A stretch of DNA of 64,000 nucleotides from positions 188,731 to 252,730 of the forward strand of contig NZ_LMSP01000048.1 of NCBI RefSeq assembly GCF_001429545.1, given 5' to 3'. How positions within the stretch are numbered: position 1 is the stretch's first letter; each line of letters starts with the position of its first letter. Below, piece by piece: positions 1-9,100 of the stretch. The translations under genes and the position numbers were made by a program. The DNA comes from Paenibacillus sp. Soil787 (GTDB taxonomy: Bacteria; Bacillota; Bacilli; Paenibacillales; NBRC-103111). Under the pieces are notes generated by a model that saw only the letters and a list, made by a program, of their open reading frames with translations, had not been told where the DNA came from and ran no database searches.

Positions 1-3000
1 CGCATATTTAGCGAGAAGTACGTTGTATGCCGCTAACAGCAGCATGTACATCGTCGTGCCCGTTTCTGCGGCAATACGGTTTAGCCGAATCATCAATTGA
101 TGGCCAGTACCGAATAGGATGCTGTCACCTTCAAAGCTTTGCACCGACGGCCGCGGAAAATCGGCAGGCATAGTAAGTACAGGAATCTCACCAGCAAAAG
201 CTTCCAGCCAGTAGGCTTCCTTCTTTTTCATTGCGCCTGACTGAAAAGATTCGTTCTGCCAGACCGCAAAGTCTTTATAGGACACCGACACTCTTGCAGG
301 CTCTAACCCGCGGTATAAATCTGCCAATTCGCTAACGAGAATCTCGATCGACAGTGCATCGGAAATGATGTGATGCATATCGAACAAGAACAAGTGCCGA
401 TTTTCATTGATTTTTGCAAGTCCAATTCGAATTAACGGGGCTTGATCCAGTTTAAATGGCTGAACAAACTTGTTTACGAGAAAATCAATAGAGTCATCAG
501 ACCCTTGACTATCATATTGAATGGTAAAATCAATGTGGTTGTGTACTTTTTGTACAGGGTGTCCATCGATGGTGTGAAAGGAAGTGCGAAGCATGTCGTG
601 ACGAACAGCCAATCGGTTGAAGGCAGCTTCCAATTGTCTTGGATCCAAAGGTCCTTCGACGGTAAAAATGCCAGGCATGTTATAGGCCGTTCCCGTGCCT
701 TCGAATTGGTTCAACACATAAAGTCGCTTCTGAGATGAGGATAGGGGGTAATATTCTTGTTGTTCTGCAGGTAAAATTGTGGTGAATGTACCTTCGGTAG
801 CTTGGTCTATGTAGGGAGAAATCGCCGTAATCGTCGGCGTCTCAAACAAAACTCGAAGCGGCAGCTCTACATGAAATAACTGATGAATACGCGAAATGAT
901 CTGCATAGCTTTCAAGGAATGGCCGCCAAGCTCAAAAAAGTTGTCCTGCACGCCGATTCGTTCTTGCTCTAATATTTCCTGCCAGATCGATACAAGCTTT
1001 TCTTCTGTATCGCTGCTTGGCGGCATATATTCACGGCCAGTCATAGCGAGCCCTGCAGGCTTAGGCAGCGCTTTGCGATCAATCTTTCCGTTCCCTGTGA
1101 TCGGCATTCTATCCAAATGTACGAAATGCGAAGGTACCATATACGCCGGAAGCTCCAGCGCTAAGTGCATGCGCAGTTCAGAAACCGCCAGCTCCGCCTC
1201 GCTAATCAGATACGCGCACAAATATTTTTGCGCTTGCGCATCATCGAGTGCGATAACAGTAACCTCATGAATCATTGGGTGCTCAAGCAATCTCGTTTCG
1301 ATTTCGCCCAATTCGATGCGGTGTCCGCGGATTTTCACCTGATTGTCGATCCGGCCCAAATACGCCATTTCTCCATTAGGGAGCATTTTCGCCAAATCGC
1401 CGGTTTTATACAACCGTTCCTCTGGCTTATAAGGGTTCATGATGAAACGCTCCTGCGTCAGTTCATCACGGTTCAAATAGCCTCGGGCTACGCCCGCTCC
1501 GCCGACATACATTTCGCCCGTAACACCTATGGGAACTAATTTCCTATTTTGGTCAAAAATATAACAGGTTAGCGTCGGAATCGGCGTTCCGATGTTGCTA
1601 ACATTCGTTTCGATTTCCTGTTCGCCTATCTCTTTGAATGTAACGTGCACGGTTGTTTCCGTGATGCCGTACATATTAATCAGCTTCGTCTCGGGATACT
1701 TGTGCCGCCATGGCTGCAGCATCATCGGGTTCAGCGCCTCACCGCCAAAAATGACGTAGCGGATTGCAAGCTCGCTGTCTTCCTGCAGCAGCTCGTCATT
1801 GATCAACGAATAAAATGCTGTAGGCGTTTGATTTAGTACTGTTACTTTTTCATCTCGGAGCAGCCCAGTAAATTCCTTCGGATTTTGCGCAATAATCCTC
1901 GGAATCACCACGCATTTGCCCCCGTACAAGAGGGCGCCGTACATCTCCCATACCGAAAAATCAAAGCTAAACGAATGGAATGCGGTCCATACATCATTCT
2001 CACTAAAGTCAAACTGCAGCTTGTCGTTAAACAGCAGCCGGACCACGTTACGATGTTCGATCATTACCCCTTTTGGCTTTCCAGTCGTACCGGAGGTGTA
2101 AATGATATAAGCCATGTCGGATGGCTGATTCACGACCCTCAAATTGGAACTTTCGCCAGAGGAAAACAGCTCCCCATCGATGACTACTACAGTCCCAGTG
2201 AAAGATACTCTTTCCTGCCACTGTACTTCAGTCAGCAGCACCAGTGCCCCACTGTCTTCAAGTATAAATTGGATTCGCTCTTCCGGATAATCCGGATCCA
2301 GAGGCACATACGCACCACCTGCTTTGAGTATCCCGATAATGCCTACGATCATTTCCACAGAACGATCCACCATAAGTCCAACCCGATCGTCAGGCTTCAC
2401 ACCGTGATCGCGAAGTCTTCTTGCCAAACGGTTGGCACGTTCGTTCAACTCCCTGTAGGTAAGGCTTTCGCTGCCGAACGTGACCGCAATGCGATCCGGC
2501 ACCCGCTCCGCCTGTTGTTCGAACATCCCATGTATGGTTTGATCCATTGGGTAATCAGCTTCAACACCTGATAAAACATGCAGCAGCTGGTTTTTTTCCT
2601 GCTCGTTGCAAAGCTCCAGCCCAAACAACGGTTTGCCTGGATTGTCTAATACATCCTTTAGAAGCACAAGCATGTGCGCTAACATGGAAGAGATTTCTTC
2701 ACTCGTAAATAAGCCTGTACGATAATCGATGTCCAGCTGGAGCTGGTTTATATCCATACGATCTTTGATATGTATGATGATATCATTGGCTTCGTGCCCA
2801 TTGCCAAACGGTTCCGTAACGTATTCGATCTGTTCTTTTTTCTGCCATTCCATCACTTGATATTCCACGAAAACACCGAACAGTCTGCTGATGTCGCTGT
2901 GCTTTTCCCGCAATTCGTTAACCAATACGTTATAGGGGTATTTTTGAACTCTGAATATGTTCATCTGCTTTTTGCCGACTTTGCGAATAAACGACAGTGC

Positions 3001-3921
3001 ATCTAGCTCAGGCTCCACCTGCATTCGAAAAGGTGTCGTGCTGACGAACATACCCAGCATATTTTTTTCTTTCGCGTTCGTCCGATTGGAGAAATTGGTA
3101 CCAAGCACGATATCCTCATGAGAGGTAACGCGATAAATGTACGTGTACAGCATGGCGACAAACAACGTAAAGACACTGACGTTATGTTCTTTGCAAAACC
3201 CCACAATGTCATCACGAAGCGTTTGTGGAATGATGATCGATTCTCTCGCCGCCTCGGTGCTGACACGGTATAGATCATATGTTTTCAAACTCGTAAATTC
3301 AGGGATTGTCTGAAATTCCTCATGCCAAAATTTTTGATCTTTCAGGTAACGGTCCGATGCTTCATAGTCCGGCTCATTCCGAACGTAGTCCACGTACGAC
3401 AGGCGATCCCCTTGAGTGGTATCCTCACCATTCACAAGGCCTACATAGATATCGATGATTTCATTAACGGCAAGAACCATGGATATCCCGTCTGAGACCA
3501 GATGATGAATTTTAATATAAACCCGGCCCTCGTCACCGCTAATTTTGAAAATGGCAAACTCAAACAAATCAGCTTCGTGAAGCTGAAAAGGTTCCATCAT
3601 TCCTCGTTCGCCCCATAGACGTACCGCTGCGCTGGCATCATCCTGGTCGCTGAAATCGTAGAATGGAATTTCGAAAGATGCGAATTCGGAAACATACTGA
3701 CGCGGTTCGCTGCTGTGCTCATCCAGCACACGAAGCCGGATGGTATCGTGCAGCCTGACGAAGTCGTGAATCGCCTGTTTTAACAGCCCATAATTCAATT
3801 GTTCATCCTTCAGATTAAACGTACCGCCTAGATTTGAAATACTGGTGCCCGGATAAAATTTCTCTGTGTACCAAATTCTTTTTTGCGCATGAGTTAACGG
3901 GTGAGTCGGTTGGTTCGACAT
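1..3921 (-). CDS. Non-ribosomal peptide synthetase, C-A-T-C module order, threonine-activating, 3' end outside window
   Basis: The 1307 visible residues form a multimodular peptide synthetase that continues past the left edge. Seen in order: a condensation domain with HHLVSDG near residue 138; an adenylation domain with YTSGTTGKPKG near 610 and GKIDRK near 945; a carrier domain with FFELGGHSLKAMQ, whose Ser near 998 takes the phosphopantetheine arm; and a second condensation domain with HHIISDA near 1182 (the usual final Gly is Ala). Aligned to PheA, the substrate-pocket residues read D-F-W-N-I-G-M-V-H plus the A10 Lys, which is the established L-threonine code. ATG at 3921 follows GGAGGG. 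The protein opens with a condensation domain, so it either accepts an acyl group (lipopeptide starter) or a peptide from another synthetase; I cannot tell which. The type II thioesterase gene ends 29 bp upstream on the same strand. Confidence 0.95.
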   Translation of the reverse strand, partial: MSNQPTHPLTHAQKRIWYTEKFYPGTSISNLGGTFNLKDEQLNYGLLKQAIHDFVRLHDTIRLRVLDEHSSEPRQYVSEFASFEIPFYDFSDQDDASAAVRLWGERGMMEPFQLHEADLFEFAIFKISGDEGRVYIKIHHLVSDGISMVLAVNEIIDIYVGLVNGEDTTQGDRLSYVDYVRNEPDYEASDRYLKDQKFWHEEFQTIPEFTSLKTYDLYRVSTEAARESIIIPQTLRDDIVGFCKEHNVSVFTLFVAMLYTYIYRVTSHEDIVLGTNFSNRTNAKEKNMLGMFVSTTPFRMQVEPELDALSFIRKVGKKQMNIFRVQKYPYNVLVNELREKHSDISRLFGVFVEYQVMEWQKKEQIEYVTEPFGNGHEANDIIIHIKDRMDINQLQLDIDYRTGLFTSEEISSMLAHMLVLLKDVLDNPGKPLFGLELCNEQEKNQLLHVLSGVEADYPMDQTIHGMFEQQAERVPDRIAVTFGSESLTYRELNERANRLARRLRDHGVKPDDRVGLMVDRSVEMIVGIIGILKAGGAYVPLDPDYPEERIQFILEDSGALVLLTEVQWQERVSFTGTVVVIDGELFSSGESSNLRVVNQPSDMAYIIYTSGTTGKPKGVMIEHRNVVRLLFNDKLQFDFSENDVWTAFHSFSFDFSVWEMYGALLYGGKCVVIPRIIAQNPKEFTGLLRDEKVTVLNQTPTAFYSLINDELLQEDSELAIRYVIFGGEALNPMMLQPWRHKYPETKLINMYGITETTVHVTFKEIGEQEIETNVSNIGTPIPTLTCYIFDQNRKLVPIGVTGEMYVGGAGVARGYLNRDELTQERFIMNPYKPEERLYKTGDLAKMLPNGEMAYLGRIDNQVKIRGHRIELGEIETRLLEHPMIHEVTVIALDDAQAQKYLCAYLISEAELAVSELRMHLALELPAYMVPSHFVHLDRMPITGNGKIDRKALPKPAGLAMTGREYMPPSSDTEEKLVSIWQEILEQERIGVQDNFFELGGHSLKAMQIISRIHQLFHVELPLRVLFETPTITAISPYIDQATEGTFTTILPAEQQEYYPLSSSQKRLYVLNQFEGTGTAYNMPGIFTVEGPLDPRQLEAAFNRLAVRHDMLRTSFHTIDGHPVQKVHNHIDFTIQYDSQGSDDSIDFLVNKFVQPFKLDQAPLIRIGLAKINENRHLFLFDMHHIISDALSIEILVSELADLYRGLEPARVSVSYKDFAVWQNESFQSGAMKKKEAYWLEAFAGEIPVLTMPADFPRPSVQSFEGDSILFGTGHQLMIRLNRIAAETGTTMYMLLLAAYNVLLAKYA

Positions 3922-3950
3922 TAGGTTCCCTCCACCATGATTAATAGTGC

Positions 3951-4754
3951 CTACAGCCAAATTACATTACCGGTGTGAACGACTTGCTTTTGGGTCGGTT
4001 TTGCAGGGACTTTGTGAAAGCTATCGTAAACCGTCTGCATGATGTTTTCTTGTTGGTTATGCAGGAAAAAATGATCACCCTCAAACATATGTAGAAAAAA
4101 TTCACTATTGGTTTGTTCGTTCCAAGCAGCCAAGGAAGCAACGCTCACATCATAATCGGCATTCCCGCCGAATGCGGATATCGGACAACGCAGCGGCTGA
4201 TCCTGGATGTAAGAATACGTTTCACATACTTCAAAGTCGGCCCTCAATCTCGGCATCAGCAGCTGCATCAATTCGTCATGCTGCAGCACTGCCTCCGGCG
4301 TGCCATTCATTCTTTTCAACTCCATTTTGAACTCATCATCTGGAAGTTCGTGAAGCTTTTTCTTCGTATAAGGAAGCCCAGGGCCTGAACGTCCTGAAAC
4401 AAATAGATGAACAGGTTGTTTCCCATATTTTCTACTAATTTGGCGGGCTGTTTCGTAAGCAATCAATGCGCCCATGCTATGACCGAAAAATACAAAGGGC
4501 GTTTGAAGCAAAGGCCCAATTTCCACAACAATCGCTTGGACAATTTGCGACAATGAGGTCATGGGGGATTCAAGTCCCCTGCTCTCTCTGCCGGGTAATT
4601 GAACGGGACACACCTCAACATCCTTTGGGAAAAAACGGGACCATTCACGAAACACCGAAGCTCCCCCTCCAGCGTATGGAAAGCAAAACAATCGAAGTTT
4701 GGCACGGGAATTCACATTTGCATTTAAGAACCATGAATGAAGTTTGGATGTCAT
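3951..4754 (-). CDS. Type II thioesterase of the peptide synthetase
   Basis: A 267-residue alpha/beta hydrolase of the external thioesterase family (SrfAD/GrsT-like). These enzymes clear misprimed or stalled acyl groups from carrier domains of peptide synthetases. Visible signatures are LFCFPYAGGGASVFREW at the N-terminus, LPGRESRG, the nucleophile elbow GHSMG near residue 92, an Asp in GNADYD and the catalytic His in GDHFFL. The length is normal for the family. It is the first gene of the pair with the synthetase, 29 bp upstream of it, so the two are very probably co-transcribed. A weak AGAGGTAGAG ribosome site precedes the ATG. Confidence 0.93.
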   Translation of the reverse strand: MTSKLHSWFLNANVNSRAKLRLFCFPYAGGGASVFREWSRFFPKDVEVCPVQLPGRESRGLESPMTSLSQIVQAIVVEIGPLLQTPFVFFGHSMGALIAYETARQISRKYGKQPVHLFVSGRSGPGLPYTKKKLHELPDDEFKMELKRMNGTPEAVLQHDELMQLLMPRLRADFEVCETYSYIQDQPLRCPISAFGGNADYDVSVASLAAWNEQTNSEFFLHMFEGDHFFLHNQQENIMQTVYDSFHKVPAKPTQKQVVHTGNVIWL

Positions 4755-5212
4755 CTCTCTACCTCTTCCACTCTTATAAATTGTTTTTATATTAAAAGAA
4801 CACTTCTGACCTAGAGAATTGCTATTTCCCCCCTGTCTGAAACATACACCTGACTACTTTAAAGTTACTGCTGATTTATTAGCGTAGTGTTAACTGAATA
4901 AGAAAGTTTTATAAAGAAAATAATGGCAATTATTAAAGTTTATGTGAACGTATTGTTAATTACAGCAAAGTTAACATGGTGAAATATCGGATGTGACCTG
5001 CATTAAACCCCGAATAACAAGAGATACAAGCCTATTTGTACGAATCTTTTCTGTTATATAAATTAAAATTATCTTTATAAAAATAAATTATAATGCATGT
5101 AAAACCCCATCTTCATAAACAATTAAAATACAAAAATAGGAAAATAATGAGATAATTGAATCGGCTGGCCAGCCCATTTGAAGTAGTATTAAGAAATGAG
5201 AGGAATGAAATC
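4755..5212. other. AT-rich divergent intergenic region
   Basis: About 450 bp between the thioesterase gene (leftward) and the lipase gene (rightward). It is clearly more AT-rich than the flanking genes and holds no convincing reading frame. A TATAAT hexamer occurs near 5089 towards the lipase, without a good -35 box. It must contain promoters for both directions, but none can be assigned with confidence. Confidence 0.5.
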
Positions 5213-6799
5213 ATGAAGAAATATGCCACTTCCATCATTCTAGCTTTCATACTAGTCATAAGCTTCGTTATCGCGCCTGCCACCGCTGCCGTTGCTAACC
5301 CTAATCTGTCCCGTGTCCCAGGCACATGGTCACCGGGAGCGACGCCATCCAATTTGAATGCCAAATTGCCTGTCATTTTATTCGTACAGGGCCTCGGCGG
5401 CAATGCAGGATCTTGGTATGACACCAATGACATGTATCAAACAGCTTACAATAACGGTTATCAGACTGCTTTTATCGAACTGAACGATTCAGGCGGAACG
5501 CCCAAAAACATGTGGGACAACGGACAGCTGTTAGCTCAAAAAATTGCCGTCATCTCCCAATACTTCAACAAGAAACTTGTGATTGTCGCTCACAGCAAGG
5601 GAGGCGTGGATACGCAAGCTGCTCTCGTGCACTACAATGCTTATCCTTACGTTACGAATGTGATTACCCTGAGCTCCCCGCATCACGGTTCTGAGTTAGC
5701 CGATCTTGCTTATTCAAGCTGGGCGGGGTGGCTAGCCGACCTCATTGGCTACAAAAACGACGCCACTTATTCCATGCAAACCTCCTACATGAACTACTTC
5801 CGCTCTATTACCGATTCGAACGCCAATAGTTCTTACAATAAATTCTATACTTTGGCTGGAACAGGCTGGGCCTCATCACCTAGCAGCTCCTATTTTGCCG
5901 GCGGACTTTACTTGTCGCTGTTCGGAAATAACGACGGTGTAGTTACTGTAAACAGTTCCTATGTGCCTAAGGGCACTATGGTCCAGATCGGAGATTGGGA
6001 TCATAATACGATCCGCAAAGGATCCACCACGTTTTCTTTATTCAAACCGTTTCTAACGGCTACTAGCACAGTATCGGCAAAAGCTGCCGTTCCTAGCGAC
6101 CTCGTCACAGTTGCAAGCAATAAACCATCGGATGCTTCGCAAGAAAATACAGTCGAAACAGCAAGCAATTTACTAGTACGTGGCGGAGCCCACAATGGAA
6201 CGGCCAGCGAAAGCTTCCTTGTTGAAAACGACGTTAAAAGCATTACCGTGGACTGGATTTCCGATCAGAAAGCAGATCAAGTGGAGCTGATTTCCCCAAC
6301 AAACGGGCAAACGAACGTAAAAGTCAAAACTTATCAAGACGAGCAGCTGTTCAAAAACGCTTGGCATCACATTGCCGTAGTGAATAATCCCAAGCAGGGA
6401 GAATGGACACTCAAGACACAAAGCGTTAAATCAGGCGGCTACCTGATGACAGTCCGATATGATTCAGATTTGGACAAATCCATTCAATTGAAGCTAAACG
6501 ATGACAAAACAAAGATTCAGGTTGAGCGCGATAAGGCTTCCTTGCAAGGAGACAAACTTAAAGTCCAATATCAAGTTGATTTTACTTCTGAGGGCAGCAG
6601 CGCCAACAAAAAGCAAACAACCAAATTAAAAAATCTCGCAACCATCGATTCGGACAGTGATGTAGATCTATCTGACCTAAGCAGTCCAGGCGTCTACCAA
6701 GCTTCATTCGTCGTAAAGGGAGAAACAGCGAAGGGTGTTCCTTTCGAGAGAACACTGATTCGTTCCATTTACATCGATGAGAAGGGTGACAGACACTAA
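5213..6799 (+). CDS. Secreted lipase/esterase with C-terminal accessory domain
   Basis: A 528-residue secreted alpha/beta hydrolase. Starting at ATG 5213, behind AGAGGAA at good spacing, gives a clean signal peptide (MKKYATSIILAFILVIS...). The TTG 57 bp upstream would add an improbable leader. The catalytic domain (about residues 45-285) has an oxyanion-hole segment VQGLGGNAGSW, nucleophile AHSKGG, an Asp in NNDGVV and the His in WDHNTI, a triacylglycerol-lipase-like layout. The C-terminal half has beta-rich stretches ending in a GEWTLK-type segment and may be a binding or vWA-associated domain. It is transcribed away from the synthetase and ends at a strong hairpin. The natural substrate is unknown. 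Confidence 0.85.
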   Translation: MKKYATSIILAFILVISFVIAPATAAVANPNLSRVPGTWSPGATPSNLNAKLPVILFVQGLGGNAGSWYDTNDMYQTAYNNGYQTAFIELNDSGGTPKNMWDNGQLLAQKIAVISQYFNKKLVIVAHSKGGVDTQAALVHYNAYPYVTNVITLSSPHHGSELADLAYSSWAGWLADLIGYKNDATYSMQTSYMNYFRSITDSNANSSYNKFYTLAGTGWASSPSSSYFAGGLYLSLFGNNDGVVTVNSSYVPKGTMVQIGDWDHNTIRKGSTTFSLFKPFLTATSTVSAKAAVPSDLVTVASNKPSDASQENTVETASNLLVRGGAHNGTASESFLVENDVKSITVDWISDQKADQVELISPTNGQTNVKVKTYQDEQLFKNAWHHIAVVNNPKQGEWTLKTQSVKSGGYLMTVRYDSDLDKSIQLKLNDDKTKIQVERDKASLQGDKLKVQYQVDFTSEGSSANKKQTTKLKNLATIDSDSDVDLSDLSSPGVYQASFVVKGETAKGVPFERTLIRSIYIDEKGDRH

Positions 6800-6807
6800 C
6801 CATTCAT

Positions 6808-6856
6808 GAAAAAACGGCTCTTTCGCATTCACGTATGCGAATAGAGCCGTTTTTAT
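6808..6856. terminator. Bidirectional terminator between lipase and hydrolase genes
   Basis: A long perfect stem (AAAACGGCTC...GAGCCGTTTT with an inner TTCGCAT/ATGCGAA pairing) has A and T runs on both flanks. It can end both converging genes. Confidence 0.9.
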
Positions 6857-6873
6857 CGTGGATCGTTATGGCA

Positions 6874-8316
6874 TCATTTTTTCTCAACGGTTACTTCCTT
6901 AAAGGGCGGCATCGGTTCATCCAAAAGAGTTGATGCCTTTTGATTCAAATATTTATCGAAAAATGCGAGCACGTAGCTGTTAATGATATGCCGTGCCTGT
7001 TTGGGGGACAATTTCAAGCCATCCATGAGGCGAAGCCCGGGGGACCATAAATAATAGTCCGTAAAGCTCATGTGCTTGATCCCACGGATGGTTATCGCAT
7101 AACCGCCGCCTTTTCCGAACAAGACACTATTACGAATCGGTATCTCTGTTTTATATTTGTCATAGGCTTGTTTGGTAACTCCGATCTTTGCCAATTGCTG
7201 TTCGGTCGGTTCCGCATCCTTGTTCGACTCTACAACCTCCGTCTTCATCTGCATGAAGGGTTGTTTTAGGCCGTTTACAATGGTTTTACCGAACGGAGTT
7301 CCATCCATGTTGATACCGGCTTTGAGCCGTTGATCCGCATAGAGCGTTTGAATCGTTGCCGCCCCTCCAAAAGAATGGCCCAGCATGCCGATTTTATCCA
7401 GGTTTATTTTTCCGGTTAGCAAACCTTCAGGGTCTTGCTTATTCAGCTTTTCGAATTGGTCCAGTACAAACTGAGCATCCTTCACCCAGACTTCGATCAT
7501 TCGATCCCAACCGTCAATGTCGATTACGGCAGGAAGCTTTTTCGTCTTGGGAGCGATGCGCTGATCTGGAAACACCGTCGTCATGGCATAGTAGGGATGC
7601 TGAATGGCAGCAACCAGATACCCGTTGCTTGCCAGCTCCTCCATTTGAGACGTGCTCGTAAACCGCGTGCCTGGCAGTCCATGCGAGAACACAATGAGCG
7701 GATATTGAGCTTGTTTTGCCGAGAGCGGGACGTTCACATAAGAGTTTGTTTTGACATCACGCAAATACTGAAAAATGAATGCAGGAATCTTGTATTCCTG
7801 CTGCAGCGCTTGCCCAAACTGATGATACTCAGGCATATAAAGTGCCTTAGACGAGGCTTGATCGGTTTGAGCAGGGTACCATAATTGAACAAGAAGCTCT
7901 CGCCGATCATTCGGAGTGTCCGTTAATATTTCCTCTCTTGACGCATCGGTCCAATGATAGGTCACTGTACCTACTGAATAAGGACCGGATGGAGAGTCGA
8001 TTTTGAATACGGGAAGCAGGATAGGCAGTAACGCAGCAACAGCCAATAAGAACGGCAGCAGGAAGCTCCGAATTGAATGGGGCTGCTTACTTCGTTCTTT
8101 ATGTCGCCTTGTCTTTACAAACAAATACAGCAAATAGCCTGCCGTCAGAGCATAGAGCGGAACCATTTGCCATCTGTAGCCTTCGAAAATGAAATGAAGC
8201 AGGGCAACTCCTATTGCCAAGCAGCCTGCCATGCCAACCACTTTTCGCCTAACCCATCTATCAGCAATCCATAGCATTACAATGCTTACAAGCATCATGA
8301 TTTCGAATATTCGCAC
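6874..8316 (-). CDS. Membrane-anchored alpha/beta hydrolase, PAF-acetylhydrolase-like
   Basis: A 480-residue protein from GTG at 8316, which sits 5 nt after GGGAGG; the longer frame upstream has no ribosome site. Three hydrophobic segments in the first 100 residues are followed by an extracellular hydrolase domain. Visible in it are VTYHWTDASREEIL, an oxyanion segment VFSHGLPGTRF, the nucleophile elbow GHSFGG, an Asp in NMDGTPFG and a late His in IRGIKHMSFTD. This matches the platelet-activating-factor acetylhydrolase type of lipase/esterase. It converges on the secreted lipase and lies 79 bp after the phosphopantetheinyl transferase on the same strand. A role in the peptide pathway is possible but unproven. 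Confidence 0.85.
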   Translation of the reverse strand: MRIFEIMMLVSIVMLWIADRWVRRKVVGMAGCLAIGVALLHFIFEGYRWQMVPLYALTAGYLLYLFVKTRRHKERSKQPHSIRSFLLPFLLAVAALLPILLPVFKIDSPSGPYSVGTVTYHWTDASREEILTDTPNDRRELLVQLWYPAQTDQASSKALYMPEYHQFGQALQQEYKIPAFIFQYLRDVKTNSYVNVPLSAKQAQYPLIVFSHGLPGTRFTSTSQMEELASNGYLVAAIQHPYYAMTTVFPDQRIAPKTKKLPAVIDIDGWDRMIEVWVKDAQFVLDQFEKLNKQDPEGLLTGKINLDKIGMLGHSFGGAATIQTLYADQRLKAGINMDGTPFGKTIVNGLKQPFMQMKTEVVESNKDAEPTEQQLAKIGVTKQAYDKYKTEIPIRNSVLFGKGGGYAITIRGIKHMSFTDYYLWSPGLRLMDGLKLSPKQARHIINSYVLAFFDKYLNQKASTLLDEPMPPFKEVTVEKK

Positions 8317-8395
8317 GGAGCCCTCCCTTCCTGACATCTTTAACATTATGCTCGAATGAAGCACATTATATAAGAATTCGGATTGGATTGGAAAT

Positions 8396-9085
8396 TTATG
8401 TATAGAGTGTATCAACGTCAACGTGAATGACTTTATCAGGAAAATGGCTGGACTTCGCACATAGAGATAGTTTATAGGATGGATCAATCTCATATTGTTT
8501 AAAATGATATTTCGCTATTTCGTCACCGGCGATCAGCTGAATATCGGAACCTTGCTTGTGGATGCTAAACGAATCCAAAGCGAGGCTAAGCCCTCTCCCG
8601 TCTGCTTTGATCAAGCTTTCCTTTAACGTCCAAATGTCAAAAAAATAGGCCAAACGATGCGAGCTTGGCAAAGTCATCAATTGCTCATACTCCGCTGCAG
8701 AAAAAAATTGAAGGGCGATTTGCATATCCATCGAATGAATCTTCTCAACATCGATTCCTACAGCGTCTGAATCAATGGCGCAGACGACCCAGTCTCCAGA
8801 ATGTGAAACATTGAAGTAGACGGAATCCGTGCCGTCAAGGTGGGGTTTTCCATAGGCATTCATGCCAAAACGAATCTGATGCCAAGGCAGATTCGTCATT
8901 GAGCCAATCGCATACTTGACCAATAGCTCCCCCATCAAAGAGCGAACAGCGTCATCATATTTCAACATCCGCCTGACCTTGCTTTGTTTCTCCCGCGATA
9001 ATTGATGAAACATCCGATCAAACTTCTGTCTATCCAGTTCTTCCGATAGATGCACAGCAAAAACCTGCAGCTTGAGCAGATGCAA
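8396..9085 (-). CDS. 4'-phosphopantetheinyl transferase, Sfp type
   Basis: A 229-residue Sfp/AcpT-family enzyme, which moves the phosphopantetheine arm of coenzyme A onto the carrier-domain serine and so activates peptide synthetases. Visible motifs are FGMNAYGKPHL, VYFNVSHSGDWVVCAI, the magnesium-binding VGIDVEKI and FFDIWTLKESLIKADGRGLS. Its length is typical. The start is uncertain. An AGGAGG lies only about 2 nt before the TTG at 9085 but 8 nt before an in-frame CTG six bases later, so initiation may be non-standard. It lies 15 bp after the exporter permease gene and is probably the last gene of that operon. Confidence 0.95.
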   Translation of the reverse strand: MHLLKLQVFAVHLSEELDRQKFDRMFHQLSREKQSKVRRMLKYDDAVRSLMGELLVKYAIGSMTNLPWHQIRFGMNAYGKPHLDGTDSVYFNVSHSGDWVVCAIDSDAVGIDVEKIHSMDMQIALQFFSAAEYEQLMTLPSSHRLAYFFDIWTLKESLIKADGRGLSLALDSFSIHKQGSDIQLIAGDEIAKYHFKQYEIDPSYKLSLCAKSSHFPDKVIHVDVDTLYT

Positions 9086-9100
9086 ACCCTCCTACTACCC

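Noticed and set aside
442..2571. Several plus-strand open frames across the synthetase gene
   Set aside because: They are opposite-strand shadows of the NRPS frame, with no ribosome sites and no recognisable protein character.
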